Source: Streptomyces sp. ST2-7A
Lineage (GTDB): Bacteria > Actinomycetota > Actinomycetes > Streptomycetales > Streptomycetaceae
NCBI RefSeq assembly: GCF_021390475.1
Contig: NZ_JAJUWS010000017.1
Span: 47,487-111,486, forward strand
Length of the DNA stretch: 64,000 bases
Reading direction: 5' to 3'
The position numbers and the translations under genes are program-made. Within the stretch, counting starts at the first letter, position 1; each line of letters begins with the position of its first letter. The notes under the pieces are model-generated. The model ran no database searches. It was not told the origin of the DNA and saw nothing but the letters and a program-made list of their open reading frames with translations. Shown here piece after piece: positions 1 through 9,561 of the stretch.

Positions 1-614
<614 letters not shown>

Positions 615-671
615 CGTGTTCCTCTTTCTTCGATGGATGGGCACCGTCTGTGGGCGGGCGCCGTCGGGGAG

Positions 672-707
672 GGGCGCGGTCGGGGCCGGCCGCCCCCGAC
701 CGCGCCC
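672..707 (-). terminator. Hairpin between pta and ackA
   Basis: A perfect 14-bp inverted repeat (672-685 and 694-707) with an 8-nt loop starts 5 bp after the pta stop. It is entirely GC-rich and has no T-run, as is usual in this group. It could be a partial terminator or an mRNA-stabilising 3' end that lowers ackA expression relative to pta. The stem is seen directly; the function is inferred. Confidence 0.6.
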
Positions 708-711
708 GGGG

Positions 712-2859
712 TCAGTCGGTGTCGGCGGCGGGGCCGGCCCCCGGGCGCCGGCTCAGGGCCTGCGCCTGGATCGCGGTGATCGCCACCGTGGTGACGATGT
801 CCTGCACCAGTGCCCCGCGCGACAGGTCGTTCACCGGCTTGCGCAGCCCTTGGAGCACCGGCCCGACCGCCACCGCTCCGGCCGACCGTTGCACCGCCTT
901 GTAGGTGTTGTTGCCGGTGTTCAGGTCCGGGAAGATCAGCACCGTCGCCTTCCCGGCCACCTCGGACTCCGGCAGCTTGGTCGCCGCCACGGACGGCTCG
1001 ACCGCCGCGTCGTACTGGATGGGCCCTTCGACCGGCAGGTCCGGCCGGCGCTCGCGGACCAGTTCGGTGGCGGAGCGCACCTTGTCCACATCCGCGCCCG
1101 AGCCGGAGGTGCCGGTGGAGTAGGAGAGCATCGCGATCCTCGGCTCCACCCCGAACCGGGCGGCGGTGTCGGCGGACTGGATGGCGATGTCGGCCAGCTG
1201 CTCGGCGTCGGGATCCGGGATCACCGCGCAGTCGCCGTAGACCAGCACCCGGTCGGCCAGACACATGAAGAACACCGAGGAGACGTTGGAGGCGTCCGGG
1301 ACGGTGCGGATCACCTCGAAGGCCGGGCGGATGGTGGCGGCGGTGGAGTGGGTGGCGCCGGACACCATGCCGTCGGCCAGGCCCTCGCGGACCATCAGGG
1401 TGCCGAAGTAGGAGACCTCCGCGACCACGTCGTACGCCAACTCCGGGGTGACGCCCCGGTGCGCCCGCAGCCCCGCGTACAGCTCGGCGAACCGCTCGCG
1501 CAGCGGGGAGGTCTGGGGATCCACCACCCGGGCGTGCGCGCCGGACCCCTCGGGAACCTCGTCGGCGGCCAACAACGGGAGGGTCAGGCCCAGTTCACCC
1601 GCCCGACGGCGCACGGCGGTCTCGTCGCCGAGCAGCGTCAGATCGCACACCCGCCGCCGCAGCAGTACCTCGGCCGCCCGCAGCACCCGCTCGTCGGTAC
1701 TCTCCGGGAGCACCACGTGTCGGCGGTCCGAGCGGGCCCGCTCGATCAGCTCGTGCTCGAACATCATCGGGGTGACCCGGCCGTTGCGGGCCACCGAGAG
1801 CCGCTCGGTGAGCTGGTCGGTGTCCACCCGGGTCTCGAACAGGCCGAGCGCGATCTCCGCCTTGCGCGGGGTGCCGGCGGTCAACTTGCCCTCCAGGCCG
1901 AAGAGCTCCTGCGCGGTGGGGAAGGAACCACCCGGCACCGACAGCACGGGCGTGCCGGGAGCCAGCCGGTCGGCCAGGGTCAGGGTCTCCCCGCCGGGCT
2001 TCTCGCCCAGGGTCAGCAGGATGCCCGCGATCGGTGGTGAGCCGGCGGAGTGCGCGGCCAGCGCGCCGACCACCAGATCGGCCCGGTCGCCGGGGGTCAC
2101 GACCATGCAACCCTCGGTCAGCGCGTTGAGGAAGGTCGGCAGCATCGCGCCGCCGAAGACGAAGTTCCGCACGTCCCGGGCCAGGCCGTTGTGGTCGCCC
2201 AGCAGCACCACGGCGTCCAGGGCCTCGGCGATCTGCGCCACCGTCGGAGCCGACAGCGCCGGATCCTCGGGTAGTACGTAAACCGGCTCCGGTAGGTGAC
2301 GTCCCAGCTCACGGGCGGCCGCGCGGGCGTGCGAGTCACGCACCCGGTTGGCGATGGTGGCGATCACCTGGCAGCCCAGCGAGGTGTAGGCGTGATGGGC
2401 GTTGCGCACCTCGGCGACGACCGCCTCGGCGTCCCGGTCCAGCCCCGCCACGACCGGCAGGACCACGGCGCCGAACTCGTTGGCCAGCCGGGCGTTGAGC
2501 GCCAGCTCGGCCGGCAGTCCGGTGTCGGCGAAGTCGGTGCCCAGGATCACGACCGCCTCGTGTTCCTCGGCCACGGCGTGGTAGCGGTCCACCAGGCGGG
2601 AGACCAGCTCGTCGGTGCCCAGTTCGGCCTGCAGCGAGGCGGCGGCGGCGTAGGTGGTGCCGACCATGGAGGCGATGGGTTGCACCAGCCGGTAACGGGA
2701 GCGCAGCAGGTCCAGCACGGGATCGGAGCCGCCGTGGCCGAGTGGTCTGAAGACCCCGACCCGGTCGACCCGCCGGGTCAGCAGCTCCATCACCCCCAGC
2801 TCGATCACCTGCCGGCCGTCCCCTCGGCCGATGCCGGTCACGTACACGCTGCGCGCCAC
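712..2859 (-). CDS. pta: Phosphate acetyltransferase, long form
   Basis: Pta interconverts acetyl-CoA plus phosphate and acetyl phosphate plus CoA. The 715-residue product is the long multidomain form. An N-terminal P-loop-like, dethiobiotin-synthetase-related domain covers about residues 1-200 and begins VYVTGIGRGDGRQVIELG. A DRTGG-type middle domain follows at about 210-330, containing VVTPGDRADLVVGALAAH. The catalytic PTA_PTB domain occupies the last 330 residues and includes MVSGATHSTAATIRPAFEVI, SYSTGTSGSGADVDKV and IFPDLNTGNNTYKAVQR. The frame is open further upstream, but the GTG at 2859 fits the family's usual N-terminus and has AGGA six bases before it. Probably co-transcribed with ackA; divergent from pfkA across about 430 bp. 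Confidence 0.95.
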   Translation of the reverse strand: MARSVYVTGIGRGDGRQVIELGVMELLTRRVDRVGVFRPLGHGGSDPVLDLLRSRYRLVQPIASMVGTTYAAAASLQAELGTDELVSRLVDRYHAVAEEHEAVVILGTDFADTGLPAELALNARLANEFGAVVLPVVAGLDRDAEAVVAEVRNAHHAYTSLGCQVIATIANRVRDSHARAAARELGRHLPEPVYVLPEDPALSAPTVAQIAEALDAVVLLGDHNGLARDVRNFVFGGAMLPTFLNALTEGCMVVTPGDRADLVVGALAAHSAGSPPIAGILLTLGEKPGGETLTLADRLAPGTPVLSVPGGSFPTAQELFGLEGKLTAGTPRKAEIALGLFETRVDTDQLTERLSVARNGRVTPMMFEHELIERARSDRRHVVLPESTDERVLRAAEVLLRRRVCDLTLLGDETAVRRRAGELGLTLPLLAADEVPEGSGAHARVVDPQTSPLRERFAELYAGLRAHRGVTPELAYDVVAEVSYFGTLMVREGLADGMVSGATHSTAATIRPAFEVIRTVPDASNVSSVFFMCLADRVLVYGDCAVIPDPDAEQLADIAIQSADTAARFGVEPRIAMLSYSTGTSGSGADVDKVRSATELVRERRPDLPVEGPIQYDAAVEPSVAATKLPESEVAGKATVLIFPDLNTGNNTYKAVQRSAGAVAVGPVLQGLRKPVNDLSRGALVQDIVTTVAITAIQAQALSRRPGAGPAADTD

Positions 2860-3285
2860 GCGGGTCCTCGCCTCCCGGGCCGGTCGGCCCGTCGTCGTTC
2901 GGGGTCCTCGGTCGGTTCCGCCGTACCGGACACACCGGTCGGGCGACCGGCCGTGCCCCCGGGCCGGTCGGCAGGGGTCTCCCACCGGGACGGCGCCGGG
3001 TTGGGTACCGGGATCGCCGGGTACTCGAACAGACGACCGCCCGCTTCGCCCGATCCAGGATGTCCGCACTCTTGACATTACCCGGCCCCGGGGGTTAGGC
3101 CCTCGCTATGGGGGTGGTTCGGGGGCGCGCCCCGCCCGGACCGGGGCCGGGTGACCGTGCGGACGCGTGGTACGGGCGTGACACAATCCCGATGGCCTCG
3201 AGGGCGCGGCCTCCCGCCTCCCCCGACCCATGCGACCGGGGGGCCGGTGAACCCGAGACTTCCCCTACGACCAGGAGAGAGACCC
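2860..3285. promoter_or_regulatory. Divergent pta/pfkA intergenic region with a -35-like box
   Basis: No convincing gene was seen in these 426 bp. On the plus strand a perfect TTGACA lies at 3072-3077, and 17 bp later TTAGGC (3095-3100) could be a weak -10. It would place a pfkA start about 180 bp before the coding region. This is a pattern match only. Confidence 0.3.
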
Positions 3286-4311
3286 ATGCGTATTGGCGTT
3301 CTCACCGCGGGCGGAGACTGCCCGGGACTCAACGCCGTGATCCGCTCGGTGGTCCATCGCGCGGTAGTGGACCACGGTGACGAGGTCCTCGGTTTCGAGG
3401 ACGGCTTCAAGGGCCTCCTCGAGGGCCGCTACCGCAAGCTCGACATCAACGCCGTCAGCGGCATCCTGGCCCGGGGCGGCACCGTCCTGGGCTCCAGCCG
3501 ACTGGAGCGCGGACGGCTCCGGGACGCCTGCGCCAACGCCGAGCAGTTGGGACGGGAGCTGGGCCTGGACGCCCTCATCCCGATCGGCGGCGAGGGCACC
3601 CTCACCGCCGCCAGCATGCTCTCCGACGCCGGGCTCCCCGTCGTGGGTGTGCCCAAGACCATCGACAACGACATCTCCGCCACCGACCGCACATTCGGTT
3701 TCGACACCGCGGTGATGGTCGCGACCGAGGCCATAGACCGTCTGAAGACCACCGCCGAATCCCACCAGCGGGTGATGGTCGTCGAGGTGATGGGCCGGCA
3801 CGCCGGGTGGATCGCGTTGGAGTCCGGCATGGCCGGCGGCGCCCACGGCATCTGCATCCCCGAGCGACCCTTCCGCGTGGACCGGCTCTGCGACATGGTC
3901 GAGGAGCGCTTCGCCCGGGGCAAGAAGTTCGCGGTGATCTGCGTCGCCGAGGGGGCCCGCCCCGCCGAGGGCAGCATGCCCTACGAGAAGGGCGAGATCG
4001 ACCAGTACGGCCACGAGCGGTTCGCCGGCATCGGCTACCGGCTCGCCGGCGAGTTGGAGCGGCGCCTGGGCAAGGAGGCCCGTCCGGTCATCCTCGGCCA
4101 CGTGCAGCGCGGCGGAGTCCCCACCGCCTACGACCGGGTGCTCGCCACCCGCTTCGGCTGGCACGCCGTGGAGGCCGCCCACCGGGGCGACTTCGGCATG
4201 ATGACCTCCCTGCGCGGCACCGACATCGCGATGGTGCCGCTGGCCGACGCCACCACCGAGCTCAAGCGGGTGCCGGAGAACCGGATGGAGGAGACCGAGG
4301 CGGTCTTCTGA
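3286..4311 (+). CDS. pfkA: 6-phosphofructokinase
   Basis: Phosphorylates fructose-6-phosphate to fructose-1,6-bisphosphate, the committing step of glycolysis, in the cytoplasm. The 341-residue product has the actinobacterial group III PFK signatures: GVLTAGGDCPGLNAVIR at the N-terminus, IPIGGEGTLTAA for nucleotide binding, PKTIDNDI with the catalytic aspartate, VEVMGRHAGWIALES, and LGHVQRGGVPTAYDR near the C-terminus. GGEGT with a glycine where PPi-dependent enzymes carry Asp, as in GGDDT, suggests ATP as donor. The ATG at 3286 has AGGAGAGAGACCC upstream, so the longer open frame was not used. It lies divergent from pta and convergent with the dehydratase gene. Confidence 0.93.
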   Translation: MRIGVLTAGGDCPGLNAVIRSVVHRAVVDHGDEVLGFEDGFKGLLEGRYRKLDINAVSGILARGGTVLGSSRLERGRLRDACANAEQLGRELGLDALIPIGGEGTLTAASMLSDAGLPVVGVPKTIDNDISATDRTFGFDTAVMVATEAIDRLKTTAESHQRVMVVEVMGRHAGWIALESGMAGGAHGICIPERPFRVDRLCDMVEERFARGKKFAVICVAEGARPAEGSMPYEKGEIDQYGHERFAGIGYRLAGELERRLGKEARPVILGHVQRGGVPTAYDRVLATRFGWHAVEAAHRGDFGMMTSLRGTDIAMVPLADATTELKRVPENRMEETEAVF

Positions 4312-4467
4312 TCGCTCTCCACCCGTCCCTCTTCGCGTCGGTCCGAACCCGGTCCGAACCCATCGGTCCGGCCGCCCGCCGGCCCGTCACCCGACCCTCC
4401 CGGCGTCCCCTCACGCCGTCGGCCGGAGAACGGTCACGCCGGTCGGCCCCGCGCCGGCCGCAAGCCG

Positions 4468-5493
4468 TCACGGGGTGGTCGGCACCCCGGGGTCGGCGAC
4501 CGCGGACAGATCCGCGGGGTCCGTGTTGGCCCCGCACAGCACGACACAGGGTTCCTCCCCCTCCTCGGGACGGAACACGCCGGACCACGGCGCGGCCAGT
4601 GCGGTGGCCGCGCCGAACTCGACGGCGATCCGGTGCTCCGTCCACAACCGGCGGCGTGCCGCGACGATCTCCGTGTCCGGCACCAGCACCGAGCGGACGT
4701 GCTCCGAACGCGCCCGACGCAGGGCCTCCGCCGACACCCGCCGCGCCCCCAGCGAATCCGCCGCCACCGACTCCACCGGCACGTCCACCGGCTCCCCGGC
4801 CTCCAGCGCGGCGCCCAGCGCCCTCGCCCCCTCCGGCTCCACCGCCACCACCCGCAGGCCGTGTTCGGCGGCGGCCGTGGCCACTCCCGCGAACAGTCCG
4901 CCGCCGCCCACCGCGACCACCAGCGTGGTCACCGACGGTCGGGCGGCCAGGATCTCCTCCACCAAGGTTCCGGCCCCGGCCGCGATCAGCGGGTGATCGT
5001 AGGCGTGCGAGGCCAGTGCCCCGGTCTCCGCCGCGAAGTGCCGGGCCGCCCCGGCGGCCTCCGCGTACTCCCGGCCCACCGCCTCCACCCGGGCCCCCAG
5101 CGCCCGCAGTCGGGCCACCTTCACGGCCGGCGCGGTCTCCGGCACGAACACCGTCGCCGGCACCCCCACCCGGCCGGCCGCCAGGGCGCAGGCCAGTCCG
5201 GCGTTCCCGCCCGACGCGATGACCACGCCCGCCCCGGGGATCTCCCCGGCGTCCCGGTGGGCGACGGTGAAGTTCAGCGCGCCGCGCATCTTGAACGAGC
5301 CGGTGTGCTGGAGGTACTCCAGGGCGAACGACATCGGGCCGCCGTCCGGGTCCTCCACCGGGGCCACCGTCACCGGTCGCACGCCCCCCGCGATCCGTTC
5401 CGCCGCGCGCTTCACGTCCTCGTACCCGATCACACCGCCGTCGCACGCCCCGGGGGCGTCCTCCGGTCCGCGCGTTCCCCTCGCCGAGCCCAT
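4468..5493 (-). CDS. Threonine/serine dehydratase-like PLP enzyme (fold type II)
   Basis: A 341-residue pyridoxal-phosphate enzyme of the tryptophan-synthase-beta fold. GSFKMRGALN carries the Schiff-base lysine, ASGGNAGLACALA is the phosphate/substrate loop, VVAVGGGGLFAGVA is the glycine-rich PLP-phosphate loop, and VEPEGARALGAALEAG follows. The overall layout matches catabolic threonine/serine dehydratases without the ACT regulatory domain of biosynthetic IlvA, so deamination of Thr or Ser is the likely reaction. SGGNAG in place of the usual SGNHAQG makes the exact substrate uncertain. The ATG at 5493 follows GGAG by 7 nt; a GTG at 5433 is a possible later start. It is separated from the MFS gene upstream on the same strand by only 56 bp. 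Confidence 0.8.
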   Translation of the reverse strand: MGSARGTRGPEDAPGACDGGVIGYEDVKRAAERIAGGVRPVTVAPVEDPDGGPMSFALEYLQHTGSFKMRGALNFTVAHRDAGEIPGAGVVIASGGNAGLACALAAGRVGVPATVFVPETAPAVKVARLRALGARVEAVGREYAEAAGAARHFAAETGALASHAYDHPLIAAGAGTLVEEILAARPSVTTLVVAVGGGGLFAGVATAAAEHGLRVVAVEPEGARALGAALEAGEPVDVPVESVAADSLGARRVSAEALRRARSEHVRSVLVPDTEIVAARRRLWTEHRIAVEFGAATALAAPWSGVFRPEEGEEPCVVLCGANTDPADLSAVADPGVPTTP

Positions 5494-5549
5494 GCGTCCG
5501 CTCCGTTCGATTCGTCGGTTCAACGGGTGGGACGACCCGCGCCCCGACC

Positions 5550-6866
5550 CTATGTCCTCTTCTCGTCGACGGAGCGGGGTGCGGACCCCGGATCGGAGGT
5601 CCGGTGAACGGCGCCCCGGGGTTCCGTTACCGCCGGGGCCGGGAGAGCGCGGCGCAGGCGGGTGAGGGCGAGGAGCAGGAGGACGGTTCCCGCCGCCGCG
5701 GCCAGAGCCGCCGAGGTGACCGACCGGGAGTCCACCAGGGAGCCGAAGATCAACGGGGAGGCGAACTGCCCCCCGAACATCGCCGTGGCCTGGAGGGAGG
5801 TGGCCAGCCCGCGTCGTCCCTCCGGTACCGCGCGGTCGATCAGCGCGGTGGTGGACGGCATCACCAGACCGTTCCCCACCCCGTTCAGCAGGGGAACGGC
5901 GATCAGCAACCAGGCCCGATCCGCCACGGCGAACACCAGGAGGGACACGGTCCACAGCAGGACGGCGGTCCGCAGGAGGACGATGTGGTCGAAGCGCTCG
6001 CGCAGTCGCCCGAAGAGCAGCCCGACCACCGCCGAGGCGGCTCCACCGGTGACCATCACCATGATCGCCACCACCAGCGGATCCCCCACGCCCAACTCGG
6101 CCAATCGACGCGGCAGTTGAATACCGACCACCATCATCAGGGCGGCGGCGGCCGCCCACAGGCCGGTGAGTCCCGCCACCACCGGGTGGTCCCGCAGCAG
6201 ACGCACGACTCCGCCGCGCCCCGTTCCCGTGGTGCCGTCGACCGGACCCCCGGCCGGGGCGGTCGCGCCCGGGCCGGAGCGCGGCGCGGGACGTGCGGGA
6301 ACGACGAGCAGGCAGGCCACCCCCAGGGGCAGGCCGATCAGATAGACGGCGAACGGTGACTGCCAGGAGATGTGCCCCAGCGCGCCGGCCGCCACCGGGT
6401 AGACGAAACCGCCCACGCTGATGGCGGTGGTGCGCAGGCCCAGCATCCGATCCCGCTCCGGCCCCCGGTACAGCGCGAGGAGGGCGACGGTCGAACAGGT
6501 GAAGACGGCCCCGCACCCCACGCCGAGCACGACACGGAAGGCCATGAGCGTCGGGTAGTGATCGACGAACAGCCCGGCACCGCCTCCCACCGCGAACAGC
6601 ACGAGGCCGAGGCCGAGCGGCACCCGGGGGCCCATCCGGTCGCAGAGCCGGCCGATGAGGGGAGCGGTCACCGCGATCGCCAGGCTGTGCACCGTCAGCA
6701 GCATCCCGATCGCGGTGGCACCGATCCCCAACTCCCCGCGGATCACCTCCACCATGGGCGCGATCGCCGCTCCACCCATCACCCCGAGGGTGGAGGCCAA
6801 CAGCAGCACGGCCGCGACCGGCCGTCCCCGGCGCGCTCCGGATCGTTTCGAATCGTCGACGGACAC
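5550..6866 (-). CDS. MFS transporter
   Basis: A 438-residue integral membrane protein with about twelve hydrophobic segments. The MFS motif A-like loop GRLCDRMGPRVPLGLGL follows the second helix and its counterpart LFGRLRERFDH lies in the second half. The cargo is not evident. The GTG at 6866 follows a G-run (GGGGGGCGACG). A tetR-family gene is divergent across about 100 bp that holds a palindrome, the classic arrangement in which the regulator represses an efflux pump, so drug or metabolite export is a reasonable inference. The dehydratase gene follows closely and may be read on the same transcript. Confidence 0.85.
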   Translation of the reverse strand: MSVDDSKRSGARRGRPVAAVLLLASTLGVMGGAAIAPMVEVIRGELGIGATAIGMLLTVHSLAIAVTAPLIGRLCDRMGPRVPLGLGLVLFAVGGGAGLFVDHYPTLMAFRVVLGVGCGAVFTCSTVALLALYRGPERDRMLGLRTTAISVGGFVYPVAAGALGHISWQSPFAVYLIGLPLGVACLLVVPARPAPRSGPGATAPAGGPVDGTTGTGRGGVVRLLRDHPVVAGLTGLWAAAAALMMVVGIQLPRRLAELGVGDPLVVAIMVMVTGGAASAVVGLLFGRLRERFDHIVLLRTAVLLWTVSLLVFAVADRAWLLIAVPLLNGVGNGLVMPSTTALIDRAVPEGRRGLATSLQATAMFGGQFASPLIFGSLVDSRSVTSAALAAAAGTVLLLLALTRLRRALPAPAVTEPRGAVHRTSDPGSAPRSVDEKRT

Positions 6867-6885
6867 CGTCGCCCCCCAAAAAAAG

Positions 6886-6913
6886 AGACTCCATCCAAAA
6901 TGACATCGAGTCT
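6886..6913. promoter_or_regulatory. Candidate operator between MFS and tetR genes
   Basis: AGACTC at 6886-6891 and its complement GAGTCT at 6908-6913 form an inverted repeat with a 16-bp spacer. The arms extend imperfectly outward as A-rich and T-rich flanks (AAAAG and TATTTT), which stand out in this GC-rich DNA. Its place in the divergent promoter region suggests a binding site for the TetR-family protein. No binding evidence exists. Confidence 0.45.
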
Positions 6914-6968
6914 TATTTTCCCGGGTTCCCGGGGAGCGGTCCAGTCATCGGTGCGATACCGTCCCCCG

Positions 6969-7697
6969 ATGGCCGAGGACGACGACTCCCTCCCCCTGCG
7001 CGAACGAAAGAAGCGGCGCACCCGCCGGGCGCTGGCCGACGCCGCGCTCCTCCTTTTCGCCGAGCACGGATTCGACGGGGTGACCCTGGAACAGCTCACC
7101 GCCCGGGCCGACGTGGCCCGCAGCACCTTCTTCCGCTACTACGCCTCCAAGGAGGACGTCGCGCTCGCCGCGGAGGGGGAACTGTGGGAGACCTGCCTCG
7201 AACGCGTCCGAACCCGTGCCGCCGGGCACGAGGGCGTAGCGGTCCTCGATCTGCTGGGCACGGCCCTCCCGGAGGCCGTGGACCTCATGGAGGAGGACTG
7301 GACCGACCGTTTCCTCGCCACCCGTCGGCTCGCCGCCGGTACCCCGGTGCTGTGGAACCGCAGCCTGGCGATCGCCTTCGCGGTGCAGGAGGAACTGGTG
7401 GGCGTCCTGGAGGAACGCCTCGGCGTCGGCGGGCGGGACGATCTCCGGCTGCGCCTCCTCGGAGAACTGGCTCTCGGCGCGTGGCGCTGCGCCGCCCGCA
7501 ACTGGGTGGCGGGCCGCGCCATCGGCGACGGCCCGTGGGGCGGTGGAGGGCGTCCCGCCCTGCGCCGGTGTGTCGAGGACGCCTTCGCGGCGATCCCCGC
7601 CGCGGTCGATCTCACCCTGCCCTCCCTCCGTCCGGACGGCTCGGGGGCCGGCTCGGGGGACGGGGGCCGGGCGGGACGGTACGACGTGCGGGAGTGA
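6969..7697 (+). CDS. TetR/AcrR family transcriptional regulator
   Basis: A 242-residue DNA-binding regulator. The TetR helix-turn-helix domain covers about residues 15-60: RRALADAALLLFAEHGFDGV, then LEQLTARADVARSTFFRYY, ending with the typical ASKEDVAL. The C-terminal ligand-binding domain (about 70-210) is helical and not diagnostic. The product ends in a Gly/Ser/Asp-rich tail. It most likely represses the divergent MFS gene and itself. The ATG at 6969 has no Shine-Dalgarno, but TACCGT sits 6 nt upstream, the spacing expected of a -10 box for a leaderless transcript. Confidence 0.9.
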   Translation: MAEDDDSLPLRERKKRRTRRALADAALLLFAEHGFDGVTLEQLTARADVARSTFFRYYASKEDVALAAEGELWETCLERVRTRAAGHEGVAVLDLLGTALPEAVDLMEEDWTDRFLATRRLAAGTPVLWNRSLAIAFAVQEELVGVLEERLGVGGRDDLRLRLLGELALGAWRCAARNWVAGRAIGDGPWGGGGRPALRRCVEDAFAAIPAAVDLTLPSLRPDGSGAGSGDGGRAGRYDVRE

Positions 7698-8177
7698 CCG
7701 GGCACGGTCCCGCCGGCACCGGCGCCGGCGCGGTGTGCTGCGTCGACGCCGCCGACGGCCGGGAACGAAGGCGGCTTCCGGTGTCGGGCACCCCTTTCCA
7801 CCTGTCCGCCGCCGACGGCGTGGTGTGCGCGGGCACCATCGACGACCCCGGGGGCACTGCGTCGCCGGGTGGCTCCGAGGTCGATCCGGGTGGGAGGGGG
7901 CGAAGCGGTGTGGGCGTCCGCCGGAATCCGTCGGGTCCGATGCGGGGTGGTCCGTCCCGCCCCGTCCCTGTCGCCCCGCATCGCCCCGCATCGCTCCGGT
8001 CCCTCCGGTCCCTCCGGTCCCTCCGGTCCCTCCGGTCCCTCCGGTCCCTCCGGTCCCTCCGGTCCCTCCGGTCCCTCCGGTCCCTCCGGTCCCTCCGGTC
8101 CCGCCGGGGCCTCGGCGCCCGCCCCGGCCCCGGCCCCGGCCCCGGCCCCGGCGCCGGGCCCGGGTTAGGTTGCCGGC
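7698..8177. other. Intergenic region without a supported gene
   Basis: This 480-bp stretch between tetR and the amidohydrolase holds low-complexity DNA. A 9-bp tandem array is followed by four copies of GGCCCC (8126-8149). TAGGTT at 8166-8171, 6 nt before the amidohydrolase ATG, looks like a -10 box for a leaderless transcript. The array is open in all three forward frames, which is expected from a 9-bp unit without a stop and is not evidence of a gene. Confidence 0.6.
7994..8101. repeat. Tandem array, 12 x 9 bp
   Basis: Twelve uninterrupted, identical copies of CTCCGGTCC fill 108 bp and end about 77 bp before the amidohydrolase start, upstream of its probable -10 box. Such a perfect minisatellite is prone to slippage, so copy number may vary among strains. 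A promoter-spacing effect is possible but unproven. Confidence 0.95.
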
Positions 8178-9389
8178 ATGGACATCGCGATCACCTCCGG
8201 ATACGTGCTCCCCATCGACGGCGACCCCATCGAGGGCGGCACGGTGCTCATCGAGAACGGCCGGATCTCCGCCGTCGGCCCCGACGCCGGGGTCACCGTC
8301 CCCGACGGCGTACGGGTCATCGACGCCACCGGCAAGTGGGTGCTGCCCGGCCTGGTGGAGGCGCACGGCCACCTCGGCGTGCACGAGGAGGCCGAGGGCT
8401 GGGCCGGTCAGGACACCAACGAGATGACCGACCCCAACGGCGCCCGGATGCGCGCCCTGGACGCCATCAACCCCGCCGACACCGGCTTCGCCGACGCCCT
8501 CGCCGGCGGCGTCACCACCACCGTCGTCAAGCCCGGCTCCGGCAACCCGATCGGCGGGCAGACCGTCGCGGTGAAGAACTGGGGCCGCATCGTGGACGAC
8601 ATGCTCGTCCGCCAGCCCATCAGCGTGAAGAGCGCGCTGGGCGAGAACCCCAAGCGCGTCTACGGCGAGAAGAAGCAACTGCCCTCCACCCGGCAGGGCG
8701 TGGCCGCCGTGATCCGCGACGCGCTCACCGCCGCGCAGGACTACCGCGCCCGCCGCGAGCACGCCGCCGCGGAGGAGAAGCCCTTCGACCGCGACCCCGG
8801 CCTGGAGGTGCTGGTCCGTGTGCTGGACCGGGAGATCCCCTGGTGTCAGCACACCCACCGCGCCGACGACACCGCCACCGCGCTGCGGCTGGCCGACGAG
8901 TTCGGCTACCGGCTGATCATCAACCACGCCACCGAGGCGCACCTGATGGCGGACGAGATCGCCCGCCGGGAGATCCCGGTGATCACCGGCCCGCTGTTCA
9001 CCACCCGCTCCAAGGTGGAACTGCGCAACCGGACGCTGGCCAACCCCGGCATCCTCGCCCGCGCGGGCGTGAAGCTGGCACTGACCACCGACCACCCCGT
9101 GGTGCCGATCAACTTCCTGATCCTGCAGGCCATCCTCTGTGTCAAGGAGGGACTGGACCGGGACACGGCGCTGCGCTCGGTCACCCTCAACCCGGCGGAG
9201 ATCATGGGGTTGGACGACCGGGTCGGCGCGTTGACCCCCGGCCGGGACGGCGACGTGGTGGTGTGGTCCGGTGACCCGTTGGAGGTCATGAGCCGGCCGC
9301 TGCACACCGTGATCGACGGCCGGGAGGTGTACTCCTGGGACGAGGAGATCCGCGAGGGCACCGTCGCCGATCCCTGGTACCGGGGCTGA
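8178..9389 (+). CDS. Metal-dependent amidohydrolase (imidazolonepropionase-like)
   Basis: A 403-residue member of the amidohydrolase superfamily, cytoplasmic since no signal peptide is seen. A beta-sandwich segment at both ends frames a TIM barrel. Candidate metal ligands are the HGH of LPGLVEAHGHLGVHE (about residues 62-64), the histidines of WCQHTHRAD and IINHATEAH, and the aspartate of LALTTDHPVVP. The C-terminus has the family's LNPAEIMGLDDRVGALTPGR motif. The barrel strand TVVKPGSGNPIGG could supply a carboxylated lysine. The substrate is unknown; relatives hydrolyse cyclic amides, dipeptides or imidazolonepropionate. It is probably transcribed alone and leaderless. Confidence 0.85.
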   Translation: MDIAITSGYVLPIDGDPIEGGTVLIENGRISAVGPDAGVTVPDGVRVIDATGKWVLPGLVEAHGHLGVHEEAEGWAGQDTNEMTDPNGARMRALDAINPADTGFADALAGGVTTTVVKPGSGNPIGGQTVAVKNWGRIVDDMLVRQPISVKSALGENPKRVYGEKKQLPSTRQGVAAVIRDALTAAQDYRARREHAAAEEKPFDRDPGLEVLVRVLDREIPWCQHTHRADDTATALRLADEFGYRLIINHATEAHLMADEIARREIPVITGPLFTTRSKVELRNRTLANPGILARAGVKLALTTDHPVVPINFLILQAILCVKEGLDRDTALRSVTLNPAEIMGLDDRVGALTPGRDGDVVVWSGDPLEVMSRPLHTVIDGREVYSWDEEIREGTVADPWYRG

Positions 9390-9561
9390 GCGGAGCGGAT
9401 CAGGGTGGCCCGCCCGGCGTCCGGGAGCCGTCGGATCGACACCCGGGCCCGGGTCCGCGGTCGGATTCCGGGGCGACGACCCCGGGGAGGTCACCGGGAG
9501 CGGGAGACGGGCGCCGAGCGGCGCCCGAACGGGACAGCACCGAACGGGAGGAGACGGGGAC

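Noticed and set aside
3151..3285. Longer N-terminus for pfkA from GTG 3151
   Set aside because: The ATG at 3286 has a strong ribosome-binding site and starts directly with the conserved first strand.
7994..8101. CRISPR-like array
   Set aside because: Units are contiguous with no spacers, only 9 bp long, and no cas genes are present. The same holds for the arrays at 29.4 and 47.8 kb.
7869..8168. Collagen-like Gly-Pro-Ser protein across the 9-bp array
   Set aside because: A 9-bp repeat without stops is open in every frame. There is no ribosome-binding site, and the rest of the frame is Arg/Pro-rich filler.
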